Assembly: GCA_002702655.1 (NCBI GenBank)
Contig: PABB01000080.1
Span: 236,264 to 283,743 of the forward strand
Direction of reading: 5' to 3'
From: Planctomycetaceae bacterium
GTDB taxonomy: Bacteria; Planctomycetota; Planctomycetia; Pirellulales; Lacipirellulaceae
DNA: 47,480 nt
Part shown: in pieces, positions 32,713 to 39,775 of the stretch
Layout: the number at the start of each line of letters is the position of its first letter
Numbering within the stretch: the stretch's first letter is position 1
Program-made: the position numbers and the translations under genes
The notes under the pieces: model-generated
What the model was told of the DNA's origin: nothing
What the model saw: only the letters and a program-made list of their open reading frames with translations
Database searches by the model: none

Positions 32713-33462
32713 ATGGCAGAAACGCATTTATCCAACACTCGCGGCAAGGAATTCCTTCAACGAGCCTTTGCCGGCGAACAGGAAGCTCTGGCCGCGAAGC
32801 TTCGGTCATCGGATCACATCGTCCATGATGGTGATCGCGGCGAGGTCAACGAAGAGTATTTCATCAAGCTCTTGAGGAACTACCTGCCGGATCGGTACAC
32901 CGTTCATAAGGCGTCGATTCTCGACAGCCAAGGTGAAGTGTCGGATTCGATTGATGTTATTGTGCATGACAGGCAGTACACGCCGACCTTGCTGGACAGC
33001 GAGTCCCACCGATACGTTCCGGCCGAGGCGGTGTATGCCGTCTTCGAATGCAAGCCCAAGATCAACAAGTCCTATCTGGAATACGCTGCCGAGAAGGCAG
33101 AGTCCGTCCGACGCCTGAAGAGAACCTCGGTTCCGATTCCACATGCGGGCGGCGCGTATCCGCCCAAACCCCACTTCGACATTATCGCCGGAATCCTGGC
33201 GATGGAAATCGAATGGAAGGATGGCTTTGGTGAGAGCTTCAAGAAATGCCACGCGGAATTGACCGGGCTGAGGAAGCTTGATTGCGCGCTGGCCGTTGAT
33301 GGCCACTGCTTTGATACCTTCGCCGATGGCGGCGCATATACCTTCTGCAAAACGGAGAACGCCCTGGTTAGTTTTCTGTTCCGCCTCCTCAACCAACTCC
33401 AGTCACTTGGCACGGTCCCCGCGATTGACTGGAATGCATATGCGTCGCAGTTGTCGAAGTAG
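32713..33462 (+). CDS. Probable nuclease effector of the CBASS operon (DUF6602-like)
   Basis: Last gene, with its own AGGAG and a 54-base spacer. The core reads SDSIDVIVHDRQY, then AEAVYAVFECKPKI, giving Asp81 or Asp86, Glu112 and Lys114 in PD-(D/E)XK order; Glu47 may be an added ligand. I recall this arrangement in DUF6602 proteins. There is no membrane helix. The usual effector in this operon type is NucC, also a PD-(D/E)XK-fold nuclease, but the motif context here differs (ECK within AVFECKP). Expected to degrade DNA when bound by the cyclic signal; not shown. Confidence 0.7.
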   Translation: MAETHLSNTRGKEFLQRAFAGEQEALAAKLRSSDHIVHDGDRGEVNEEYFIKLLRNYLPDRYTVHKASILDSQGEVSDSIDVIVHDRQYTPTLLDSESHRYVPAEAVYAVFECKPKINKSYLEYAAEKAESVRRLKRTSVPIPHAGGAYPPKPHFDIIAGILAMEIEWKDGFGESFKKCHAELTGLRKLDCALAVDGHCFDTFADGGAYTFCKTENALVSFLFRLLNQLQSLGTVPAIDWNAYASQLSK

Positions 33463-33575
33463 TGATGGTCCTGCCTCCGGCGGCTAGCCGGGGGTGGGGC
33501 CCGCCTGGTGTGCCGTTCCGCAATCGGCCCACAGCTCTATGCGGCCCCTCCCGCCCTGGGTAGAATGGCCGCGTG

Positions 33576-33649
33576 CGGGGCGTGGCTCAGCTTGGTAGAG
33601 CGTCGCGTTCGGGACGCGAAGGTCGCAGGTTCAAATCCTGTCGCCCCGA
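33576..33649 (+). tRNA. tRNA-Pro (anticodon CGG)
   Basis: Complete cloverleaf of 74 bases: acceptor CGGGGCG/CGCCCCG, D arm GCTC...GAGC, anticodon stem TCGCG/CGCGA with loop TTCGGGA, T arm GCAGG-TTCAAAT-CCTGT, discriminator A. CCA is not encoded. Its 3' half is repeated 182 bases downstream, so it is a past or present integration target. Confidence 0.96.
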
Positions 33650-33651
33650 CT

Positions 33652-33786
33652 GCACTACTTTTGTGGTCGATCCTGCACTACATAGGACGATTGATCGACC
33701 CGGTGGCAGGATAGGAAGAATATCGTAAGTTGTTTTTCAGGAACGACTTAGATTCATTTCATGGCGATAAAATGTAGTGCTTCACT
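33652..33786. mobile_element. 135-bp remnant between tRNA-Pro and its partial copy
   Basis: The stretch between the two att-like repeats begins TGCACTAC and ends near TGTAGTGC, an inverted pair, with another TGCACTACATAGG inside. It is too short to hold a gene. It is best read as what remained after an integrated element was lost or deleted from the tRNA site. Confidence 0.5.
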
Positions 33787-33833
33787 GCGTTCGGGACGCG
33801 AAGGCCGCAGGTTCAAATCCTGTCGCCCCGACT
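33787..33833 (+). repeat. Direct repeat of the tRNA-Pro 3' half (att site)
   Basis: 47 bases from the anticodon stem to the ACT after the discriminator match 33605-33651 with one difference (C for T at 33811 in the variable arm). The 5' half is absent, so this is not a second tRNA gene. This is the classical footprint of integration into a tRNA 3' end. Confidence 0.9.
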
Positions 33834-34196
33834 TTTTTCAGAAACGAGCCCTTCGGCGAGAACGTCGAAGGGCTTTCTCATTGTGGGGACAAGAGTTACG
33901 TCGTCGAGCACGCAGTTCAAAAACACGGTTTCGAGGATGCGGCGCTTCGCGGAGTAGTCGGCGGTAAGCCATTGGCTACGAAGGGTTTGCGAAAGTTCAA
34001 AAACTTTCGCCGCCAACTCGGCGTTTTCGTCGTGGGAGCGGTCCTTGAGGATGTTGTGGACGGAGCTTCGCGGGAACGTCGGCTGCGACTTCCGCCAGAT
34101 GCGTCCCTCGGCGTAAACCTTCTCGACCACGCCATCAATGGTCAGGTTCTCGTAAGAGTAGAGATGGAAGATGCGCTTGACGTTGGCAGCATTCGG
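33813..34196 (-). pseudogene. Fragment of a large serine recombinase
   Basis: The conceptual product contains NAANVKRIFHLYSYENLTIDG and FPRSSVHNILKDRS, then jumps to AKRRILETVFLNCVLDDVTLVPTMRKPFDVLAEGL. These are two blocks of the large serine recombinase family, with the zinc-ribbon and coiled-coil part between them deleted. The catalytic serine domain is missing altogether. The last codons (KSRGDRI and stop) are read from the duplicated tRNA 3' half, so the original gene ended inside its own attachment site. The upstream end fuses to kdpE at about 34190. Confidence 0.7.
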
Positions 34197-34890
34197 TTTT
34201 GAGGCGATAACCAACTCCCTGCTCTGTGAGCAGGAATTCTGGCCGGGCCGGATTTCGTTCCAGTTTTTTTCGCAAACTCGCCATATAGACTCGCACGTAG
34301 TGCGGCTCATGGACGGCGTGCGGGCCCCACACTTCCTTGAGCACTTGGCGGTGCGTCACTACCTTTCCGGCGTGCCGGATCAGCGCCGCGAGTAGGTCGA
34401 ACTCCAATTTCGTAAGCTTCACTTCCTGTCCGGCCAGATGAACCTGTCGTGCCGGCAGGTTGACTTCAAGTTCCCGGCAGGCGAACAATCCGGAGGCTTC
34501 TTGGTCGGTGGTGCTCCTGGCCGCGTGACGTATCGAGACCCGAATACGGGCCAGAAGCTCTCCCACGCTGAAGGGCTTGGTAAGATAGTCGTCGGCCCCA
34601 GCGTCAAGCGCCATGATCTTGCTCTGCTCTTCGCCGCGCGCCGAGAGCACAATGATCGGCATCGCCGACCAGCCGCGGACCTCGCGGATTACGTCGACCC
34701 CGTCGCCGTCGGGGAGGCCCAGGTCGAGAAGAACCAAGTCCGGGCGCTCTTGGGTAATCGTAAGTAACGCTTCCTTCGCGGTGACGGCCTCCAAGACGCG
34801 AAACCCTTCCACGGAGAGAGACGCCCGAAGGAAACGCCGAATAGGTGCCTCGTCATCAACCACTACCACCGTGGATGCGTTTTGACTCAT
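34135..34890 (-). CDS. kdpE: KdpE-like response regulator with replaced C-terminal tail
   Basis: OmpR-family regulator that activates the Kdp potassium pump genes. The receiver domain has VVVVDDEAPIRR, phosphorylation site LVLLDLGLPDGDG and LTKPFSVGELLARI; the winged helix follows with KLTKLEFDLLAALIRH and MASLRKKLERNPARPEFLLTEQGVGYRL. After YRLKTE the frame runs into recombinase DNA and adds about 18 foreign residues. The DNA-binding domain is essentially complete, so activity may survive. ATGA overlap with the kdpD fragment upstream. No kdpABC genes are in the window. Confidence 0.8.
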   Translation of the reverse strand: MSQNASTVVVVDDEAPIRRFLRASLSVEGFRVLEAVTAKEALLTITQERPDLVLLDLGLPDGDGVDVIREVRGWSAMPIIVLSARGEEQSKIMALDAGADDYLTKPFSVGELLARIRVSIRHAARSTTDQEASGLFACRELEVNLPARQVHLAGQEVKLTKLEFDLLAALIRHAGKVVTHRQVLKEVWGPHAVHEPHYVRVYMASLRKKLERNPARPEFLLTEQGVGYRLKTECCQRQAHLPSLLLREPDH

Positions 34891-35633
34891 ACCTTTTCGG
34901 GCTCCACGTCGTCTATCTCGACAATCGGCGGTTTGCCCGAGCTTGGAAGAGTGAACCTGACGCACGTTCCTTTTTCCGCCCTGTTTCGGATCTCGATCTC
35001 CCCGCCGTGCGCTTGAACGATCGCTTTACAGATCGAGAGCCCAAGCCCCGTGCCGCGCCGGTCGGGCAAGGCGTTCGCACCCCGGTAGAATAGCTCAAAC
35101 AAATGCTCTTCGTCGCCGGGCTTTATTCCCGGCCCTTCGTCGAGCACTTCGACCGCCAACCCATTCTCAAACTTCTTAGCGCGCACGGTGACGGAAGCTT
35201 TCTCGTCCGAATACTTGAAGGCGTTGTCCAAGAGGTTAATCAGCACTTGTTCGATGAGCACCGCATCGAAGTGGCCCAGAGGCAGGTCGCTCGGCACCTC
35301 CACTTCAAGGGGCCGCTCTCCTACGATCCGCTCAATCCGGTTGAGCGCCGAACCAATGACATCTTCAATCGGCTGCCACTGTTTATCCACCGTAAGGCGG
35401 CCGGCGGAAAGGCGCGTCATCTGAAGAAGGTTCTCGACCAGTCGGCTTAGCCGTAGCGACTCTTCGCACACCGTTTGCAATAACTCGCGCCGGATTGCAG
35501 GATCGAGTGAATCAAAATTCTCCGTCAAGCTGCTGCTTGAGCCTGCGATTACGGATAGTGGTGTGCGCAGATCGTGCGACACGGCACTAAGAAGCGAAAG
35601 GTGAAATCGTGGGAAGTAAGAAAAGCATTCCAC
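34887..35633 (-). pseudogene. kdpD: KdpD sensor kinase, C-terminal fragment only
   Basis: Carries the kinase half of KdpD: LLSAVSHDLRTPLSVIAG with the phospho-accepting His, N box LINLLDNAFKYSD, G1 box DEGPGI and G2 box GTGLGLSICKAIV. The KdpD domain, the UspA-like domain and the four membrane helices, about 600 residues, are missing. The first ten residues (MECFSYFPRF) are unrelated sequence at the junction with an amine-oxidase fragment on the opposite strand. If translated it would be a soluble kinase core without sensor. Confidence 0.8.
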
Positions 35634-35795
35634 GCATTCTCACTTTCCGAAGAAGGCCCCAAGAACGTCCACATTTGCGGAGAAGCCTACTCGGACTACC
35701 AAGGTTTCATCGAAGGAGCCCTGAGTTCAGCCGACGACGTGCTGCATACGTTTGGCATCGACTCCGCCAGAAAACTTAAAACGTCCGACCGTTAA
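35628..35795 (+). pseudogene. C-terminal fragment of a flavin amine oxidase
   Basis: The plus-strand frame reads AFSLSEEGPKNVHICGEAYSDYQGFIEGALSSADDVL, the FAD-binding C-terminal signature of flavin-containing monoamine oxidases, and then stops. Everything upstream of it in this frame is the complement of kdpD, so only the last ~55 residues survive. It marks a deletion junction. Confidence 0.65.
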
Positions 35796-36115
35796 CTTGC
35801 GGTATCACTTCTTCTTCTGGGGGGCATCGAGAGCGCATCAAAGTGCTCGGGAAACCGAATGACGACCATGCGGCCCCTGTATTCGAACGTTGGTTCGCTA
35901 CCGGATTCGAGTCCTCCGGCATAGGCGGCGAATTTTTTCAACGTCGTCACCGCGCGATCAAGATGTCGGCGGTCATCAAGATGCACGACGATCGCTTTGT
36001 AACCGCCTACACTTGTGCCCAACCCGACGTGAGCCGCTTCAGGGAGGGCTTTCGTGATCGCTTTGTCAACGGCTTTCAAGACTTCTTCGAAAGGTACTGG
36101 GAAACGAGGAAACAT
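35792..36115 (-). CDS. Hypothetical protein, 107 aa
   Basis: I start at the ATG giving MFPRFPVPFEEVLKAV because GGAG lies six bases upstream; the frame is open further. The body has two helix-strand units (EEVLKAVDKAITKALPEA; GYKAIVVHLDDRRHLDRAVTTLKKFAAYAGG) and ends in a basic tail. I recognise no family. Tail-to-tail with the amine-oxidase fragment, overlapping by four bases. It may itself be debris. Confidence 0.45.
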   Translation of the reverse strand: MFPRFPVPFEEVLKAVDKAITKALPEAAHVGLGTSVGGYKAIVVHLDDRRHLDRAVTTLKKFAAYAGGLESGSEPTFEYRGRMVVIRFPEHFDALSMPPRRRSDTAS

Positions 36116-36542
36116 TGAAACTCCATGCACAATAGACAGGAGTTCCCTTAGCATCATATGACTGGTGGAGTCAAATTGCGCGCTCGTGGCGATTTGCATC
36201 GTCACAAGCTGCTGCATAGACGTTATGGCACGCTGGGGGTCCCAAGTTCGCGGATTAACATTACACCACGCTCCGCTCACCTTTGGGCAGAGCTTGGCCC
36301 GATGCGGGACCCCTTGGTTTTTAGGGAGCGACCGGAGCAACAATTCCGCGTCGTTACGACAATGCATTCCAGTGCATCCTTCCGCAGAATACGAATTCTC
36401 GGTCGAGTTCTTCGGGTATTTCTGCCAAAAGGTACATTATGTGAAGCTTCACATAACCTCCTTTTTTGTAGTTAGACCCGATATGGCACGAAGAGTCCCG
36501 GACCGGCACTCATCTCAAGTTCGAGACGATCGGGAACGGCCT
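36116..36542. other. Decayed stretch between fragments
   Basis: Open frames here are not protein-like. The stretch connects the small minus-strand gene with the efflux-protein fragment and probably holds further deletion junctions. A TTATGTGAAGCTTCACATAA palindrome (36436-36455, 20 bases, perfect) is its one clear feature and could be an operator for a regulator whose gene has been lost. Confidence 0.4.
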
Positions 36543-37143
36543 CGACCTCCGGCGGTAGCTCTACCTCTTTGTTCTCAAATTCCTGTTCGCACTTCGCCTG
36601 GAAGTCATCAGAAGAAGGCCCGATATTCAAAGCGGCGAACGCACGTTAGCCGCCGCCACTGCGCTCACGGGAGCCGCAATCAGTGAAATGTACCCGAGAA
36701 TAACGCTGTCATCTCTGTTCGGCATCCAAAGCACCAGCCTGACCGGTGGCGGTGGTATCTGGTCACTTGGGGCGTCTGTGTTCGCTGCGTTGATCAATTT
36801 CGGGCGGATCGAAGGGCAGATACGAGCTTCCGAAGCAAGGCAAGCGCAAGCGTTCCATGCGTACACACAGGCCGTCCTTGAGGCACTGAGCGAAGTGGAA
36901 AACGCGCTCTCCAATATCAACAAGGAGAATCGGACAAGGCATTCCCTTCAGGAAGCGGCAGATAGCGCCTCAAGGACTGTCAGCGCATCGCGGATTCGTT
37001 ACCAGACTGGCGCTACGGACTTTTCGGAGGTCCTGCAATCGGAGCAGCAACTCTATGACGTCAAAATCCAACTGGCTACATCTGATGCCAGGGTCAGCGA
37101 GTATATGATAACGCTGTGCAAGGCACTTGCGCTCAATATGTAA
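36543..37143 (+). pseudogene. Outer-membrane efflux protein (TolC/NodT family), broken fragment
   Basis: C-terminal third of an OprM/CusC-like channel. One frame gives RPPAVALPLCSQIPVRTSPG; a shift near 36600 leads to IRRRPDIQSGERTLAAATALTG, the conserved RRPDI block, and on through YPRITLSSLFG, FGRIEGQIRASEARQAQAF and YQTGATDFSEVLQSEQQLY to a normal end. The first half of the gene is missing and the frame is broken, so it should not yield a working channel. Confidence 0.75.
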
Positions 37144-37258
37144 CTGACTACGCTGTTCTTTCCGTTCCGGCACTGACTATCTGGACGGGCCGATCAATCG
37201 AAGCGAAGGCAGTATCGTTCTTTTCAATGCTCGCTCAGATTCTCCAAGGTTCGTTTCA

Positions 37259-38151
37259 GAACGTGTTTTGAAATTGCCTGAGTCGTGAAAAAACGCTACA
37301 GCTCCCTCTTTTGGCACTACCCTGCGGAAGGAGCCGTAGCGATGAAGATTACCTGGAAGTATCCCAGCGATCTAACGGACGATCAATGGCAGATTATCCG
37401 ACGCCTGTTGCCGACACGCGCCAAGCGTGGACGACCGCCGATGGACCGTCGTCGCGTGGTCGATGCGATCTTGTACGTGGTGCGCAGTGGCTGCCAGTGG
37501 CGGATGCTACCGGGTGATTTTCCTAATTGGAGTACGGTTTACGGAAACTTCCGCCGCTGGCGAATCGCCGGCGTATGGCAACGAGTCCACGACCGCCTGC
37601 GAGAACGTGTTCGCAAAGCAGCAGGCAAGAACCCGACACCGACGGCAGCGATCATCGATAGCCAGTCGATCCGTACTGCCGAAGGTGGTGAACAGCGCGG
37701 CTATGATGCGGGCAAAAAGATCACCGGTCGCAAACGACACATTGCGGTCGATACCTTGGGGCTGGTGCTCGCCGTGGTGGTGCATGCAGCAGGCTGGCAA
37801 GATCACGAAGGAGCCCATTTCGTGTTGGCACGATTGACTCAGCACTTCGGCCGCTTGCAGGTCGTGTTTGCCGACTCGGCATATGATCGCTGCGGCCTGG
37901 GCGACTGGGTTCGCGACACCTGTGGCTGGATACTACGAACGGTCCTGCGTCCCGTGGGACTGAAGGGCTTCGTCGTGTTGCCAAAGCGATGGGTCGTGGA
38001 ACGTACGTTCGCCTGGCTGGCACGTTACCGCCGTTGTGCAAAAGACTACGAACGCTTGACAGAATCGAGCGAGGCAATGATCCAAATCGCCATGCTCAAC
38101 CTAATGTCACGCCGCCTCGCCAATGTGAAATCTTAATTTCAAAACACGTTC
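37259..38151 (+). mobile_element. IS5-family insertion sequence, intact
   Basis: GAACGTGTTTTGAAATT at the left end and its exact complement at the right end form 17-bp terminal inverted repeats. TCA flanks both sides as a three-base target duplication of T-N-A type, as in the IS427/IS1031 groups of IS5. One transposase gene fills the element. It has interrupted the 3' end of a marR gene. Confidence 0.92.
37342..38136 (+). CDS. IS5-family DDE transposase
   Basis: Cuts and inserts the surrounding element. The start is the ATG after GGAG, giving MKITWKYPSDLTDDQW. Family blocks are in order: LTDDQWQIIRRLLP, AILYVVRSGCQWRMLPGDFP, AIIDSQSIRTAEGG with the first Asp, VVFADSAYD with the second, and RWVVERTFAWLARYRRCAKDYE with the catalytic Glu. 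The frame is complete at 264 aa, so the element may be active. Confidence 0.93.
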   Translation: MKITWKYPSDLTDDQWQIIRRLLPTRAKRGRPPMDRRRVVDAILYVVRSGCQWRMLPGDFPNWSTVYGNFRRWRIAGVWQRVHDRLRERVRKAAGKNPTPTAAIIDSQSIRTAEGGEQRGYDAGKKITGRKRHIAVDTLGLVLAVVVHAAGWQDHEGAHFVLARLTQHFGRLQVVFADSAYDRCGLGDWVRDTCGWILRTVLRPVGLKGFVVLPKRWVVERTFAWLARYRRCAKDYERLTESSEAMIQIAMLNLMSRRLANVKS

Positions 38152-38590
38152 TCAGCAATTCACGAAGCGCGTCGATCTCCTGCGGACTCAAACCTTGCAC
38201 CGCGCGAGCACACACCCGGGCCGAGCATTCCACAGCCGTCTCGCCGAGTTCCTCCGCACATTGATTGAGACGAACCAGCTTTCGACGGCGGTCTGACCGA
38301 TCAGCAATGCGGAGGATCAGGCCATCGCGTTCCATGCGTTCCAGGACACCCGCGAGAGTGGCCGGCTCGATCCTGAGCAAACGCGCTAGCTGACACTGCG
38401 ACAGGTCCCCCTTCTTCCGAAGCCAGCCTAGTACCTGAGACTGCCGGAGAGTGACGCCATACGGCGCAAGTTCAGCATTCAGTGTCTGTTGGTAAGCGCG
38501 AGTCGTTTGCGTGAGCGCATACCCCATGTCCTGCGCAACGTCATACTCGTGAGCTTGGCGGTTGGACGACTTTGGTTCACGTGCCGTCAT
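38096..38590 (-). CDS. MarR-family regulator, C-terminus cut by the IS
   Basis: Winged helix-turn-helix repressor of the kind that controls efflux operons. The domain is present: VTLRQSQVLGWLRKKGDLSQCQLARLLRIEPATLAGVLERMERDGLILRIADRSDRRRKLVRL. After LREL at the IS boundary (38151) the frame continues into the IS end and adds about 18 foreign residues, replacing the final helix that takes part in dimer formation. It is the last gene after the exporter genes. The repressor may be weakened and the exporter derepressed; this is an inference. Confidence 0.85.
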   Translation of the reverse strand: MTAREPKSSNRQAHEYDVAQDMGYALTQTTRAYQQTLNAELAPYGVTLRQSQVLGWLRKKGDLSQCQLARLLRIEPATLAGVLERMERDGLILRIADRSDRRRKLVRLNQCAEELGETAVECSARVCARAVQGLSPQEIDALRELLRTCFEIKISHWRGGVTLG

Positions 38591-38650
38591 GCGAACATCC
38601 CTCAGGCGTCAGCGTTTCCAGGATAGGCTACGGTCTGCATGCTACTCACC

Positions 38651-39772
38651 TCACGCACTCTCGCCAATCGTCCTGCGGAAACGCGATAACGCGAGGCCGA
38701 ACTGCACCGTGCCGATCAGTGCCAGGGCGACGAATTGCGGCCACACAACGTCCAGCCCGGCACTCCGGTACAGGATCGCCTGGGCGAGCATGACGAAATG
38801 GGTGTTCGGCGCCGCCAGCATCACCTGCTGCACGATCTCCGGCATGCTTTCCCGCGGCGTGGTTGCGCCGGAAAGCATCTGTAGCGGCAGGAGGATGAGC
38901 ATCAACAGCAGGCCGAACTGCGGCATCGACCGCACCAGTGTGCCCAGGAAGATGCCCATCGACGTAGTGGCGAACAGGTGAAGCGCGGTTCCCGCCAGAA
39001 AGAGTGCAAGCGATCCCTGGAGCGGAACCGCGAGCATCCCCTGCACCACGGCAGTCAAGGAAATGCTGCTGGCGACCAGCACCACCAGCGCGATCGCCCA
39101 GACCTTGCTGGTCATGATCTCGAAAGGGGTCACCGGCATCACCAGCAGATGCTCGACCGTTCCATGTTCACGTTCGCGAATGAGGGCCGCCCCGGTGAGC
39201 ACGATCGAGAGCATGGTGATGTTGTTGATGACCTGCATCACGGCCGCAAACCAGGATTTGTTCAGAGTGGGATTGAAGCGTACCCGCAAGGCGAGGTCTA
39301 CGGGAAGCACGGCCGCGTCGCGATACCGCTGGGCGAAAGTGCGGACCTCATCGGTGACGATCGTCTGGATATAACCGCTGCCGACAAACGCCTGGCTCAT
39401 GCGCGTGGCGTCAACGTTGAGCTGGATGGCGGGTCGGCGTTCGGCGAGCAGGTCGCTTTGGAACTCGGGCGGAATCACGAGTGCGAAGGTATCCAGGCCG
39501 GCGTCCATGCGGGCATCCATCGCGGCCTGCGTGATCAGTTCCGGCGGCAGAAAGTAGGGAGGATAGAAGGCGCTGGCGATGCGTGCCGAGAGGGGGGAGC
39601 GGTCCTCGTCGACGATGGCGATGGGAGCCTTGTTCAGCGTCTCGGGGATGGCGGTGGCTCTCGTATAAATCGAGAGCGTGAAGGCGTAGACGATCAGCAC
39701 GAGCATGATCGGGTCGCGCCACAGGCTGCGCAGCTCCTTGATGCCCAGATGGAAGATGTTGGCGGCGCGCAT
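38651..39772 (-). CDS. ABC-2 type transporter permease, YhhJ-like
   Basis: Membrane subunit of an ABC exporter. N-terminal helix (GIKELRSLWRDPIMLVLIVYAFTLSIY region), a large periplasmic domain with LNKAPIAIVDEDRSPLSARI and FYPPYFLPPELI, then five C-terminal helices with the ABC-2 signature GTVEHLLVMPVTPFEIMTSKVWA. It closely follows the E. coli YhhJ pattern in my memory. Length 373 aa is normal. It starts four bases after the rbbA stop. Confidence 0.9.
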   Translation of the reverse strand: MRAANIFHLGIKELRSLWRDPIMLVLIVYAFTLSIYTRATAIPETLNKAPIAIVDEDRSPLSARIASAFYPPYFLPPELITQAAMDARMDAGLDTFALVIPPEFQSDLLAERRPAIQLNVDATRMSQAFVGSGYIQTIVTDEVRTFAQRYRDAAVLPVDLALRVRFNPTLNKSWFAAVMQVINNITMLSIVLTGAALIREREHGTVEHLLVMPVTPFEIMTSKVWAIALVVLVASSISLTAVVQGMLAVPLQGSLALFLAGTALHLFATTSMGIFLGTLVRSMPQFGLLLMLILLPLQMLSGATTPRESMPEIVQQVMLAAPNTHFVMLAQAILYRSAGLDVVWPQFVALALIGTVQFGLALSRFRRTIGESA

Positions 39773-39775
39773 GGC

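Noticed and set aside
1-33575. An integrated element bounded on the right by tRNA-Pro
   Set aside because: In 3'-end tRNA integration the element lies downstream of the restored tRNA, that is to the right here. The repeat pair encloses only 135 bases, so it does not show that the left region used this site.
33787-33833. A second tRNA-Pro gene
   Set aside because: Only the 3' half is present; acceptor 5' strand and D arm are missing.
36165-36686. One continuous 173-aa gene
   Set aside because: Only its last part resembles an efflux protein, in a frame that is then broken; the first two thirds look random. I list only the efflux fragment.
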